Source of the DNA: Vibrio sp. S9_S30
GTDB taxonomy: Bacteria; Pseudomonadota; Gammaproteobacteria; Enterobacterales; Vibrionaceae
Assembly (NCBI RefSeq): GCF_014694455.1
Contig: NZ_JAAUWT010000021.1
Coordinates: 1-64,000 of the forward strand
Direction: 5' to 3'
Length of the DNA: 64,000 nucleotides
Shown: in pieces, positions 9,005-18,008 of the stretch
Position numbering within the stretch: position 1 is the stretch's first letter
Layout of the letters: each line of letters begins with the position of its first letter
Notes under the pieces: generated by a model
Told to the model about the DNA's origin: nothing
The model's database searches: none
The model's input: only the letters and a program-made list of their open reading frames with translations
Made by a program: the position numbers and the translations under genes

Positions 9005-9786
9005 GATTTCTCTCCTCGAGCCAGAAGGTGAAAGCCCATCACTAAAATGAACACCGCCATAATAGGTTGAGCTAAGACCCAAGGCGCTTGTTGGTAGTAT
9101 CGGAACAATTCCACCATCATCAAGCCAAGTTCTGCCTCTGGCGGCTTTAATCCAACATACAAGAAGCCAATTGATGCGAGTGTAAGGATCGAATTACCGG
9201 CGCCAAAGCACGCTAAGGTGTACAAATCTTTTTGCAGCTCTGGCCAAAAGTGACGTTTGAAAATATAGAAGTCGGAGAAGCCATAAAGCTTTGAGGCTTC
9301 CACCTCTGGCGACATAATAAGCCCCATCACTCTGGCTCTAACAACGCGAAAATATTCAACCCAAAGAATGAGGGAAATGGCGACGTACAGTATCCAGAAC
9401 GATCCTGGAATAATCGCGCCAAAAAGGAGCACCAAAATGAGTCCTGGCATAGCCAACACTAGGTTCACGACCCAAGATAAACTTCTATCCCACCATCCCC
9501 CTTTCCATCCAGCCAATATACCCGCAACCAAGCCAAGAAATGCCGACGTTAAAACGCAGGTCAACGCCATGAAAAAAGACGTTTGAATCGCGTCCGACAA
9601 GCGAGCCATATTGCTACGACCGTAATGGTCTCTACCCAAAGGTTCCGCCATATCCGGTGATGCAAACACCAGCGTCAGATGTTGCTGGTAAGGATCACTG
9701 TTAAAAAAGGTTTGTTCGAGCACCACAAAAAGAAAAAGTACAGAGAGCAGTGCCAACCCAAAGCATTGCGATACATTCAGTTTCAT
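9001..9786 (-). CDS. ABC importer permease, DppC/NikC type
   Basis: 261-residue inner-membrane permease with the DppC-type N-terminal helix, a GRDHYGRSNMARL segment and the EAA-like loop SPEVEASKLYGFSDFYIFKRHFWPE that contacts the ATPase (shown here in part by EASKLYGFSD). About six helices. Third gene of the operon, with four-base overlaps on both sides. Slightly short compared with typical DppC (about 280-300). Confidence 0.88.
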   Translation of the reverse strand: MKLNVSQCFGLALLSVLFLFVVLEQTFFNSDPYQQHLTLVFASPDMAEPLGRDHYGRSNMARLSDAIQTSFFMALTCVLTSAFLGLVAGILAGWKGGWWDRSLSWVVNLVLAMPGLILVLLFGAIIPGSFWILYVAISLILWVEYFRVVRARVMGLIMSPEVEASKLYGFSDFYIFKRHFWPELQKDLYTLACFGAGNSILTLASIGFLYVGLKPPEAELGLMMVELFRYYQQAPWVLAQPIMAVFILVMGFHLLARGEKS

Positions 9787-10736
9787 TGCATTTCCACCAC
9801 TGCACTGGATTTAAGACGAGGATCAAGTAGGTAGTTTGCAAAATCCACCAGCGTATTGATCAGCACAAATAACAGCCCCATCAACAATGCAGCACCTTGG
9901 ATCACGGGAATATCTCTCGCAAAAATGGCGTGAGACAACGCGTGTCCGATTCCAGGCCAAGAAAACAAAGACTCGATCATGACAATACCCTCTATCAAGG
10001 TCACGGTCTGTATGCCAACAAACGCAATAACGGGTAATGCAATGTTCACCTGAGCGTGTCTTTCAAACGCTTGCGAATGGCTTAACCCCTTTAAGCGAGC
10101 AAACAAAAAGTATTGGGAACCGAGCACATTTTGAGTGGCATTTCGAATGATCCGGTTGGACATCGCAGCCATACTCAGCGCTAACGTAATGGCTGGAAGA
10201 ACGATAAAACTCGCATCGCCAAACCCTGCTACCGGCAGCCAGTTTAGCTTCAAAGCAAATAAGATAACCAAACCTAAGCCTATCAAGAATACAGGCTGTG
10301 CTTTAATCATAATGGAAACGAAAAGAGCAAAAGTATCGGACAGCTTTCCAGCCCTTCTGCCGCAATACACCCCAACAGGAATGGCAATGAAAAGCGAAAT
10401 AATCATCGCAACGAACGCCAACATAACGGAATGACCCAGCTGATGAACCAACTCGGTTGTCACTTTTTCTCCGCTCACAAGCGAATGACCAAGGTTGAAG
10501 TGAAGTAAATCCCAAAGCCATTCAACGTAAAGCTCTATCGCACTTCTCTCTAAACCGAGCTCTACCGAAACCGCCTGAGCCGCGTTTTCGTCTACGTAGT
10601 CGTATCCATAGCGACCTGCTGCAATGCGATAGGCGATATCTCCGGGTATTAACCTCATAAGAACAAAGGTGACCGTTCCCACTGACCAAGCAACAAATAT
10701 AGCTTGGCACAGCCGCTTATAAAGGAAGTTAGTCAT
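9783..10736 (-). CDS. ABC importer permease, DppB/NikB type
   Basis: 317 residues, six helices, full length for DppB/NikB/SapB permeases. N-terminal FVLMRLIPGD and C-terminal ESLFSWPGIGHALSHAIFARD are hallmark motifs; the coupling loop (ATQNVLGSQYFLFARLKGLS) is present. The start overlaps the 3' end of the solute-binding gene by eight bases. It forms the translocation pore with the product of 9001-9786. Confidence 0.9.
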   Translation of the reverse strand: MTNFLYKRLCQAIFVAWSVGTVTFVLMRLIPGDIAYRIAAGRYGYDYVDENAAQAVSVELGLERSAIELYVEWLWDLLHFNLGHSLVSGEKVTTELVHQLGHSVMLAFVAMIISLFIAIPVGVYCGRRAGKLSDTFALFVSIMIKAQPVFLIGLGLVILFALKLNWLPVAGFGDASFIVLPAITLALSMAAMSNRIIRNATQNVLGSQYFLFARLKGLSHSQAFERHAQVNIALPVIAFVGIQTVTLIEGIVMIESLFSWPGIGHALSHAIFARDIPVIQGAALLMGLLFVLINTLVDFANYLLDPRLKSSAVVEMQ

Positions 10737-12258
10737 TCAACGCCATCTCCGCTACCCGATAGTTGATCTCAAATGGGTCAAAGGAAAAGTGTTGAACGCG
10801 TTGGTTAACGGCAATGATTTGCTGGTAGTAGCTAATTGGAATCAAAGGCATTTCATCTGCCAGCAGCTTAGACGCCTCTGAAACCAAATTGCGATATTCC
10901 GCCGTATCATCTTGTACAGATAGGCGATTCAATAGACGAGTAAACTCCGAAGAAGACCAATTGGTCGGTCCCCAATCGCTGCCTTTATGGCTCGAAAAAT
11001 CATTAAGCAGTAATGCCAGAGGATCCGCCAACGTGCCGAAGTTACGAGCGACAAGCGCCATTTCTAACGTCCCATCATGGTGTTTTGATGGAATAGCGCT
11101 GGAATTGTCGATAGAAATATCGACCGACATTCCGACTTCGCTCAGCTGTGCTTGAATTGCAGTGGCAATCAGGGGAAGTTCAGGCCGGTCTGAGTACGTG
11201 GTCAAATTTATCTCAAATACCTTTCCTTCCCGTTCAAGTTTGTTATCCCCATTCAATTTCCATCCGTGTTCCGCTAACAAACGCTTTGCTTTATCGAGAT
11301 TTCGAGCACTCACACCATAGTCGTCCATATGCCATACACCTAAAGCAGGTGAAAACAATTGATACGCTTCTGAACCAGGCAGACGAAGAACGTGATCGGC
11401 AATACCTTTTCTATCCAACGCTAAACTGATCGCCTTACGAATGTCAGAGTGGTTGAGAAATGGATGCTCATTATTTAGCTTAATTAATACCGTTCTTGGC
11501 ATGGAAATAATGTGAGCCTTAAGATTTTCCGACGCCTTTAGGCTCTCTAGGCTTAATGGATCCAGTGTGTACACCAAATCAGCCTGACCCGATTGCGCCA
11601 ATAATGCGCGGCTTTCAGAGCGATGACCCGCCAAGTAACTGACCTGAGCAATTTTAGGCTGAACACCTCGGTAATGTTCATTAATACCGACCAACGCTTT
11701 GTGCGGTGGCACCAGATTTTCGATTTTATACGGTCCCGTACCATGCAATTGTGTCACTTCATTCGATGCATTAAACGATGCCTTCGAAACAATAGATGTC
11801 GAATAGTGTGCGAGCACAGACAACATAGGGATAAAGGGTTTCGAAAGGTTGATCACAACGTCATCACCTTTCACTTGTATAGACTCAATTGGCGCACGCT
11901 TTATCACACCCGGTCTCAACATTGCTTGCTTTAATGAGAACACGACGGCTTCAGCGTTGAGCGGCGAGCCATCATGAAAGGTAACATTGTTGCGAATTTT
12001 AAATGTCCAAGTTAAGCGGTCGTCACTTTGAGTCCAGCTTTCTGCTAACAATGGCACCAACTCTGATTGCTCATTAATTGCCACAAGTGCTTCGACAACC
12101 TGCAAGCGTGAAAATAAAAATCCATCTTTTGCCAAGTCTTGGCTACTGAATTCAAATGGTCCTGAAATGGTGAGCGTTTGAGGTTCGTTTTTCTTATCCA
12201 GCAAAAAATACGCGAATAAGACAAGTCCAACCAACAAAACTAGAGCGAGCTTTTTCAA
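10729..12258 (-). CDS. solute-binding protein, family 5 (nickel/peptide/opine class)
   Basis: 509 residues. SBP_bac_5 signatures: PLLAESWTQSDDRLTWTFKI, NVTFHDGSPLNAEAVVFSL, GTGPYKI and IRKAISLALDRKGIAD. The N-terminus is a single helix (about residues 3-21) without a lipobox cysteine, so the protein is probably anchored by an uncleaved or ordinary signal. TTG is the start, with AGGA at 12267-12270. It is the first gene of a four-gene importer operon. NikA, CntA and oligopeptide-binding proteins share this fold, so the ligand (metal-chelate, peptide or opine) is not decided by sequence alone. Confidence 0.85.
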   Translation of the reverse strand: MKKLALVLLVGLVLFAYFLLDKKNEPQTLTISGPFEFSSQDLAKDGFLFSRLQVVEALVAINEQSELVPLLAESWTQSDDRLTWTFKIRNNVTFHDGSPLNAEAVVFSLKQAMLRPGVIKRAPIESIQVKGDDVVINLSKPFIPMLSVLAHYSTSIVSKASFNASNEVTQLHGTGPYKIENLVPPHKALVGINEHYRGVQPKIAQVSYLAGHRSESRALLAQSGQADLVYTLDPLSLESLKASENLKAHIISMPRTVLIKLNNEHPFLNHSDIRKAISLALDRKGIADHVLRLPGSEAYQLFSPALGVWHMDDYGVSARNLDKAKRLLAEHGWKLNGDNKLEREGKVFEINLTTYSDRPELPLIATAIQAQLSEVGMSVDISIDNSSAIPSKHHDGTLEMALVARNFGTLADPLALLLNDFSSHKGSDWGPTNWSSSEFTRLLNRLSVQDDTAEYRNLVSEASKLLADEMPLIPISYYQQIIAVNQRVQHFSFDPFEINYRVAEMALND

Positions 12259-12270
12259 TTTAAAAAATCC

Positions 12271-12293
12271 TGATATGTTATAACATCATATCA
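12271..12293. promoter_or_regulatory. dyad operator upstream of the ABC importer operon
   Basis: TGATATG (12271-12277) and CATATCA (12287-12293) are exact inverted arms nine bases apart; inside lies a second palindrome, ATGTTATAACAT (12275-12286). It starts 13 bases before the TTG start of the solute-binding gene. The ATGTTATAACAT core is reminiscent of Fur-family zinc regulator (Zur) sites, but spacing differs from the classical 23-bp Zur box, so the regulator is a guess. Confidence 0.5.
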
Positions 12294-12441
12294 TTGAATC
12301 TTAAATTAATAACCATGTCTATAGGTAATAATGAGATTTATTTGAAGATAAGAAAACGAAGACTGGAATTGCTTTGAGAGCGCTCAAGTATCCGATATTC
12401 TTGAACAACGCTTAACAATGAAAGATTTTTGGAGATGAACA

Positions 12442-12858
12442 ATGTCAAACGGACGCATTTTACACACCATGATTCGTGTTGGTGATCTCGACCGCTCTAT
12501 CAAGTTTTACACCGAAGTGTTAGGTATGAAACTGCTTCGAAAAAATGAAAATGAGCAATACAAATACACCCTCGCATTTTTGGGCTATTCAGACGAATCT
12601 GAAGGAGCTGTAATAGAACTCACTTATAACTGGGGCACATCTGAATATGATCTTGGTACAGCATTTGGTCATGTGGCATTAGGCTTTGATGATATCTACC
12701 AAACTTGCGATGCTATTCGTGAAGCGGGCGGAAATATCACGCGAGAGCCTGGCCCTGTCAAAGGGGGAACCACTCATATTGCCTTCGTTAAAGACCCAGA
12801 TGGCTATATGATTGAATTGATTCAAAATAAATCAGCATCCGCTGGCTTGGAAGGCTAG
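12442..12858 (+). CDS. gloA: lactoylglutathione lyase (glyoxalase I)
   Basis: 138 residues, typical size. Converts the hemithioacetal of methylglyoxal and glutathione to S-lactoylglutathione in the cytoplasm. Metal ligands expected for the family are all present: H8, E59, H77 and E125. GGAG lies at good spacing before ATG. Monocistronic; a hairpin follows. Confidence 0.96.
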   Translation: MSNGRILHTMIRVGDLDRSIKFYTEVLGMKLLRKNENEQYKYTLAFLGYSDESEGAVIELTYNWGTSEYDLGTAFGHVALGFDDIYQTCDAIREAGGNITREPGPVKGGTTHIAFVKDPDGYMIELIQNKSASAGLEG

Positions 12859-12888
12859 CTGATAAGCCTAGCGTCACAGCCATAGACG

Positions 12889-12933
12889 CCCCGTAGAGGT
12901 GAGCTTCATCGCCACCTCATTACGGGCTATTTC
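12889..12933 (+). terminator. stem-loop after gloA
   Basis: CCCGTA-GAGGTG (12890-12901) pairs with CACCTC-TACGGG (12913-12926, with a short bulge) and is followed by a modest T-rich tail. Probable terminator of gloA. Confidence 0.6.
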
Positions 12934-13011
12934 TCATGTCTCTTCAGCCAAAATGACCAAATAGAATCTAGGTGCAAGATACAAGATGTCACGAATAAAG
13001 CCATCACTTTA

Positions 13012-13030
13012 CATGAAAACAATTATCATT
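13012..13030. promoter_or_regulatory. possible weak Fur-type site
   Basis: The sequence around ACAATTATCATTT carries one good Fur half-site (ATTATCA) and one poor one. It lies about 45-60 bases before the start of the following gene. Only suggestive. Confidence 0.3.
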
Positions 13031-13076
13031 TACTATATTTGAAATATATGTTTTATGATTTTATGGAAGAATGACA

Positions 13077-13514
13077 ATGAATGTTAGAGACTGGGAACAG
13101 CATACATTAAAGGCCGATGTCGCCTTGCAGGAACAAGATTTTCTTCGCAGTATCATTCATTACCAGCAAGCTCTGGCTATATCAGAAAAGCTGATTGATG
13201 AGCAAGAAGTCGACATTGAAGATTTGCTGACGATCAACGTCATCTCTTGCCACAACCTAGCGAAATTCTGGCGCGAAAACGGTGATAACGATTACGAGCT
13301 TAAATACTTGCAGCTGGCGTCAGAAAAAATTCTTTCTTTGGTGCCCCAGTGTCCCAAAACCTATTGTGATAGCTTTATAGATTCGCTGGGTTGCTGTCGT
13401 AAGGCTCTAATTGATTTCATGAAGCGCCATCCGAACCCAAAAGTTGCCGAGCAGGTACAACACATTGACACGGCAACGAACTGCGAAATCATCGCAAGCT
13501 TCAAGCTAAATTAA
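13077..13514 (+). CDS. small TPR-like protein, resembles DUF2753 of vibrios
   Basis: 145 residues, cytoplasmic, helical. Residues 4-36 (NVRDWEQHTLKADVALQEQ... HYQQALAISEKL) look like a tetratricopeptide-type helix pair, and the C-terminal half has three cysteines. I recognise it as similar to the DUF2753 family described only as conserved in Vibrio-like bacteria; no function is known to me. ATG at 13077 is preferred over 13071 because GGAAG at 13065-13069 is too close to 13071. Confidence 0.65.
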   Translation: MNVRDWEQHTLKADVALQEQDFLRSIIHYQQALAISEKLIDEQEVDIEDLLTINVISCHNLAKFWRENGDNDYELKYLQLASEKILSLVPQCPKTYCDSFIDSLGCCRKALIDFMKRHPNPKVAEQVQHIDTATNCEIIASFKLN

Positions 13515-13947
13515 CCTCGTTTGGGCTAGCATCTTGCCTGTTTTAAAGAGACAGAGTTTGCTGTTGGCAAAAAGAAATCACAGGCTTATTTTAACCAACG
13601 CAAGCTCACCTTAGCATGTCGCCACCACACAAATCGTTAATGCCTATCGCTAATACTTAATGCCTATCGCCAATACATAGCGGCTGCTAACATCGCATCG
13701 CATTCCAAAGGAATTCCCATACTGAGGACGCACGAATTTGGGTAACGCCATGATATTAAGCATGTGCTTTTTGATAAACAGAATAAGTACTTGACACCTT
13801 TTCCTCTTAATACCTAGGCAACTCAAGTACCCAGATACCTCAAAATGTTCGGGTATCGCCATCAGCATGATTAAAACTGTCTCTCGATCATCGCTTCCAG
13901 TCCAAAGGAATGGATGCGGTAATCAGCCTACTCTCTCCAAGAAGGAA
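13515..13947. other. intergenic region with a tandem 20-bp duplication
   Basis: No credible gene. It contains two adjacent 20-bp copies of TTAATGCCTATCGCYAATAC (13637-13656, 13657-13676) and one copy of a palindromic element (13828-13856) also seen at 17870-17900. Confidence 0.6.
13828..13856 (-). repeat. dispersed palindromic intergenic repeat, copy 1
   Basis: Inverted arms TACCC and GGGTA flank a core whose reverse complement reads CATTTTGAGGT. The same architecture and core occur at 17870-17900 in opposite orientation. Confidence 0.55.
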
Positions 13948-14835
13948 CTACACTTGCGTGCGCCCTAACGAAATCACGACGCGGCGGTTCTTATCTTTGC
14001 CAAGCGGCGAAGTGTTGTCCGCTACAGGTCTTCTCTCACCAAACCCTTGGACTTCGATCCTGTTCTGCGGCAATCCTATCGATTGGAAGTATTCACTCAA
14101 TACCGCAGCCCGACGTTCTGACAAACTCTGATTGCCTTTTTTACCACCACTCGAATCGGTGTAAGCTGCAACTAGAACCAAATCAATATCCTTGTTGTAT
14201 TTTACGTACTCAGCAATTTTGGCCAGTCGCTTTTGAGATGCCTTATTCAATTGGTCGCTGTTACGATCATAATGCAAAATCGTAAAGGAAATATCTTCGA
14301 AACTGTATGGCAAAAGTTGGCTAATACACATACTAAAAGCAGTATAAGAATATTGGAACAACACCGATGAAAGCGATACTTCAACCCTTTTATCGCGGCT
14401 TTGCCAATCAGCATAACCAAAGGTCGGGTAGCGTCCTTTTTCAAGTTCGGAAAGAAGTCCCCAAGCAGTTTGTCCCCCAATGTAACCATCAAACTGCTTG
14501 AAGAACTTCAAATTGGAAATCTGTTCTGCGCTTTCGCCGGCTCTCCATATGGGAGGCATGGACACCAACGAAACATTGCGAGTTTCGCCCATAGGACGAT
14601 ACATTTTTAACTCAAAGTCGAGATTGATTTTCTTGCTCGCGCGCGAAGTAAAAACCGCTGAACCGTAATTCGGGATGGGATGCACTAATTGGCACTCCAA
14701 TGGCGTATTGATCGACAATTCCCATTGAGATTGGCTAGGATTAGCCACATAGCGAGTTTGCATGGTAGAAGCACTGCTCGACGCCACTATAGCGAGTCCC
14801 ATAAGGCTACAGTTGAACCACATGTTTTTCTTCAT
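13948..14835 (-). CDS. motY: sodium-type flagellar motor protein MotY
   Basis: 295 residues, the usual MotY length. Signal peptide to about residue 22 (ending SSSASTMQ), an N-terminal stator-associating domain with NTPLECQLVHPIPNYG and the SRASKKINLDFELKM stretch, then an OmpA-type peptidoglycan-binding domain (TDSSGGKKGNQSLSERRAA... GFGERRPVADN). MotY forms the T ring that holds PomA/PomB stators in the sodium-driven polar flagellum. ATG at 14835 is chosen because it begins the signal peptide and GAAGAGGCAG precedes it; the longer reading to 14892 would add a charged, unrelated N-terminus. Confidence 0.95.
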   Translation of the reverse strand: MKKNMWFNCSLMGLAIVASSSASTMQTRYVANPSQSQWELSINTPLECQLVHPIPNYGSAVFTSRASKKINLDFELKMYRPMGETRNVSLVSMPPIWRAGESAEQISNLKFFKQFDGYIGGQTAWGLLSELEKGRYPTFGYADWQSRDKRVEVSLSSVLFQYSYTAFSMCISQLLPYSFEDISFTILHYDRNSDQLNKASQKRLAKIAEYVKYNKDIDLVLVAAYTDSSGGKKGNQSLSERRAAVLSEYFQSIGLPQNRIEVQGFGERRPVADNTSPLGKDKNRRVVISLGRTQV

Positions 14836-15001
14836 TACTGCCTCTTCTTCCATCAAAACGGCTTGTCGTTGCCGCTTTTGCCATAAAAGCATCTATTACT
14901 GACGATTTTATGTAAATTTACGTGATTAATGCAAAAAGCTCGCCAGATTTATCTATTTCTCTATAGAAAGGATTAAGTATCGCTAAACAGCATCGCTTGG
15001 G

Positions 15002-15007
15002 TATAAT
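15002..15007 (+). promoter_or_regulatory. -10 element of the rnt promoter
   Basis: A consensus TATAAT lies 31 bases before the rnt start codon. No good -35 is visible at 16-18 bases (TCGCTA is the nearest). Confidence 0.5.
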
Positions 15008-15037
15008 GCGGTGCTTGGCACATGGAACAGAACAAAC

Positions 15038-15688
15038 ATGACTGAAACAAACAGCGACCTTACATTGAAACAACGCTTTAGAGGCTACTTCCCTGTCGTA
15101 ATCGATGTGGAAACCGCCGGATTTAATGCCGAAACCGATGCACTTCTTGAAATTTGTGCCGTCACATTAAAAATGAATGATGAAGGCGACTTAGTGCCTG
15201 CATCGACCATTCATTTCAATGTAGCACCATTTGAAGGGGCAAATTTGGAAAAAGAAGCGCTTGAGTTCAATGGAATTCGCGACCCTTTCAGCCCTCTCAG
15301 AGGTGCAGTTACCGAAGCCGAAGCATTAAAAGAGATCTATAAGCTGGTGAGAAAAGAACAGAAAGCGGCAGACTGCAATCGTGCGATTATCGTTGCTCAT
15401 AACGCGACGTTCGATCATAGCTTTGTTATGGCGGCAAGTGAGAGAAGCAAACTCAAGAGGATACCTTTTCACCCTTTTGCCACATTTGATACCGCGACCC
15501 TAAGCGGTCTTGCTTACGGTCAAACTGTTCTGGCGAAAGCATGCAAAGTCGCGGGCATGGAATTCGATAATAAAGAAGCCCACTCAGCACTGTACGATAC
15601 AGAAAAAACCGCAGAATTGTTTTGTGGCATCGTGAACAAGTGGAAGGCACTAGGCGGTTGGCCACTCCACACTAAAACAGAATGTTAA
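15038..15688 (+). CDS. rnt: ribonuclease T
   Basis: 216 residues. 3'-5' exoribonuclease of the DEDDh class that trims the CCA ends of tRNA and other stable RNA 3' ends. Active-site residues are visible: VIDVETAGFN (DxE), HNATFDHSF (D) and EAHSALYDTEKT (H and D). ATG at 15038 is chosen because family members begin near here, followed by LKQRFRGYFPVVIDVETAGF; the upstream in-frame start at 15011 lies too close to the TATAAT. Confidence 0.96.
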   Translation: MTETNSDLTLKQRFRGYFPVVIDVETAGFNAETDALLEICAVTLKMNDEGDLVPASTIHFNVAPFEGANLEKEALEFNGIRDPFSPLRGAVTEAEALKEIYKLVRKEQKAADCNRAIIVAHNATFDHSFVMAASERSKLKRIPFHPFATFDTATLSGLAYGQTVLAKACKVAGMEFDNKEAHSALYDTEKTAELFCGIVNKWKALGGWPLHTKTEC

Positions 15689-15741
15689 TACCATTTCTAG
15701 CAAAATAGATCTTCAAGCTTATCCGTATTTGAACCCTATCT

Positions 15742-15829
15742 GTATTTAAGTATTTAAGTATTTAAGTATTTAAGTATTTAAGTATTTAAGTATTTAAGTA
15801 TTTAAGTATTTAAGTATTTAAGTATTTAA
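15742..15829. repeat. 11 tandem copies of the octamer GTATTTAA
   Basis: Eleven perfect 8-bp units occupy 15742-15829 without interruption. They end 58 bases before the start of the antiporter gene at 15888, in its promoter or leader. Such perfect arrays are prone to slippage, which would change promoter spacing or leader length in 8-bp steps. Confidence 0.97.
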
Positions 15830-15887
15830 AAGCTATTGGCATCAATGCCATGCACAAATACAGCATCTAACACTACCTGAGAAAAAT

Positions 15888-17213
15888 ATGAACCCTGTAG
15901 TCATCTCTGTGTGCATCATGTTGGTACTCGCGCTGATGCGAGTCAACGTTGTCGTTGCACTCACTTTTAGCGCCGTCGTTGGTGGTCTTGTTTCTGGAAT
16001 GTCACTTAACGAAGCGGTATCCGCTTTTGAAAGCGGTCTTGGTGACGGGGCGACCATCGCCCTAAGTTATGCCATGCTGGGTACATTTGCCGTAGCGATT
16101 TCAAAGTCTGGTATGACCGATATGCTGGCGTCTAGTGTGATTCGAAAAATAAATGGATCGGAAAGCAAAACAGCATCGACTGGGCTGAAATACTTCATTT
16201 TAGTTGCACTCATTTTGGTGACCATGTCATCTCAAAATATCATTCCCGTGCACATTGCGTTTATCCCCATCCTGATCCCCCCTCTCTTGCAAGTGTTCGT
16301 TAAATTCAAACTAGACCGACGTTTGATTGCCTGCTTGCTGACCTTTGGATTGATCACTCCTTACATGGTTTTGCCTATTGGATTTGGCGGAATATTTCTA
16401 AACAACATTCTGCTTAAAAATCTGCATGACAATGGTCTCGATGTCGTCGCGTCACAGGTGCCCGTTGCTATGTTGCTGCCCGCTGCTGGCATGGTATTTG
16501 GCTTACTCACGGCATTATTCTTGAGTTACAACAAACCACGAGACTATCAAGATATTAGGCTAGATGACTCGATTCAAAATCCGCCTCCGGAAGAGAAAAG
16601 CAAAAACATTTGGATTGCCATAATAGGCATCGTAACGGCGCTTGCTGTGCAACTGGCAACTGGCTCAATGATTATTGGCGCGTTAGCGGGCTTCATGGTG
16701 TTTACCTTTGGCGGTGTTATTGCGTGGAAAGAAACCCAAGATGTCTTCACGAAAGGGGTGCACATGATGGCAATGATTGGCTTTATTATGATAGCCGCTG
16801 CCGGATTTGCCGCCGTCATGAAGCAAACTGGCGGGGTGGAATCGCTGGTGAATGCGCTTTCGGTCTCAATTGGTGACAACAAACCCTTAGCCGCTCTGCT
16901 CATGCTTATTGTCGGCTTGCTGGTCACCATGGGGATTGGCTCGTCGTTTTCCACCATTCCTATTTTAGCCACTATTTACGTACCGCTAGCGATGGCATTT
17001 GGCTTCTCTCCCCTTGCAACTGTCGCTTTAGTCGGTACAGCGGCAGCATTAGGAGACGCTGGGTCACCGGCATCCGATTCCACTTTAGGTCCAACCTCTG
17101 GGTTAAATGCGGATGGGCAGCATGAACATATCTGGGAAACCGTGGTTCCGACCTTTGTTCACTATAATATCCCGCTCATTGCCTTCGGCTGGATTGCAGC
17201 GATGGTTCTGTAA
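15888..17213 (+). CDS. NhaC-family Na+/H+ antiporter-like transporter
   Basis: 441 residues with 10-12 predicted membrane helices. Family features: TMSSQNIIPVHIAFIPILIPPLL (conserved region near residue 105), GIGSSFSTIPILATIYVPLA and GDAGSPASDSTLGPTSGLNADGQHEHI near the C-terminus. It belongs to the large Na+/H+ antiporter/YuiF-like group; the substrate could also be an amino acid. Expression may depend on the octamer array just upstream. A bidirectional terminator follows. Confidence 0.82.
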   Translation: MNPVVISVCIMLVLALMRVNVVVALTFSAVVGGLVSGMSLNEAVSAFESGLGDGATIALSYAMLGTFAVAISKSGMTDMLASSVIRKINGSESKTASTGLKYFILVALILVTMSSQNIIPVHIAFIPILIPPLLQVFVKFKLDRRLIACLLTFGLITPYMVLPIGFGGIFLNNILLKNLHDNGLDVVASQVPVAMLLPAAGMVFGLLTALFLSYNKPRDYQDIRLDDSIQNPPPEEKSKNIWIAIIGIVTALAVQLATGSMIIGALAGFMVFTFGGVIAWKETQDVFTKGVHMMAMIGFIMIAAAGFAAVMKQTGGVESLVNALSVSIGDNKPLAALLMLIVGLLVTMGIGSSFSTIPILATIYVPLAMAFGFSPLATVALVGTAAALGDAGSPASDSTLGPTSGLNADGQHEHIWETVVPTFVHYNIPLIAFGWIAAMVL

Positions 17214-17276
17214 TGCTTAAATCAAACCCATAAGGTTTGTTGCACTAAAATGTATTACACTAAAACTTGTTGCACT

Positions 17277-17312
17277 AAAAAGGCTTGGTAACCACAATCA
17301 CCAAGCCTTTTC
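17277..17312. terminator. bidirectional terminator between antiporter gene and grxD
   Basis: AAAAGGCTTGG (17277-17287) pairs with CCAAGCCTTTT (17301-17311) around a 13-base loop. A and T runs on both sides serve the convergent genes. Confidence 0.9.
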
Positions 17313-17334
17313 ATTAACCGAAAAACCGAAAAAA

Positions 17335-17667
17335 TTATTCCGCGTCTTCAATTTTCGCTGCGGCTTCTTTGATTAGAGGCTGCAATTCACCTTTTTGGAA
17401 CATCTCGATGATGATATCGCAACCACCAACGAGTTCACCTTCAACCCAAAGCTGTGGGAATGTCGGCCACTGCGCGTATTTTGGTAGTTCCGCACGGATA
17501 TCCGGATTCTGAAGGATGTCTACATAAGCAAATTTCTCACCACACGCCATAAGCGCTTGAGAAGCTTGAGAAGAAAAACCGCAGCTTGGCAGTTTTGGGG
17601 AACCTTTCATGTAAAGAAGGATCGTGTTTTCAGCAATCTGTTGCTTGATTTTATCGATGGTTTCCAT
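17335..17667 (-). CDS. grxD: monothiol glutaredoxin GrxD
   Basis: 110 residues. CGFS-type monothiol glutaredoxin with the active-site cysteine C29 and K21 (LLYMKGSPKLPSCGFS) and the glutathione-binding WPTFPQLWV and GGCDI segments. It carries a glutathione-ligated 2Fe2S cluster and delivers or senses Fe-S. ATG at 17667 is chosen, with GAGGA upstream; the in-frame ATG five codons earlier lacks a good ribosome site. Confidence 0.96.
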   Translation of the reverse strand: METIDKIKQQIAENTILLYMKGSPKLPSCGFSSQASQALMACGEKFAYVDILQNPDIRAELPKYAQWPTFPQLWVEGELVGGCDIIIEMFQKGELQPLIKEAAAKIEDAE

Positions 17668-17682
17668 TGCGTCCTCGTTCAT

Positions 17683-18008
17683 GGATGCGTTAACGATTCA
17701 GCCCATTCTACTGGTTTAAGTCAGAATAAAAAGTCCTTAATGACTAGGGTTATTACTTTTTGAACCTTAGAGGAATTGGATCATTACTTAAGTTTAAAAA
17801 AACTCGATGCTTTTCCTTTTAATAAAGTAAAAACTTGCTAAACTAAATCAAAAATTTGGGCTGAACTGAATACCCAAGCATTTTGAGATGATTTGGGTAT
17901 AAACAGGATTGGCGCACATAAAAGTAAAAAAAGATCGAATAATAAAATACACACTGGAAGCAATCCGAAAGAGATCGCACTCTTTCATATACAATGGAGA
18001 ATCGAGCA
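17683..18008. other. grxD-sodB intergenic region
   Basis: No gene. It holds the sodB promoter and leader and one copy of a dispersed palindrome (17870-17900). The rest is AT-rich with no element I can name. Confidence 0.5.
17870..17900 (+). repeat. dispersed palindromic intergenic repeat, copy 2
   Basis: ATACCCAA (17870-17877) and TTGGGTAT (17893-17900) are exact inverted arms around a CATTTTGAGATG core. The element is related to the one at 13828-13856. Confidence 0.6.

Noticed and set aside
13650..13868. Minus-strand 72-codon frame between the TPR-like gene and motY
   Set aside because: It covers the 20-bp duplication and the dispersed palindrome; no ribosome site or family features.
15742..15829. 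CRISPR array
   Set aside because: The repeats are perfect 8-bp head-to-tail units without spacers, and no cas genes are present.
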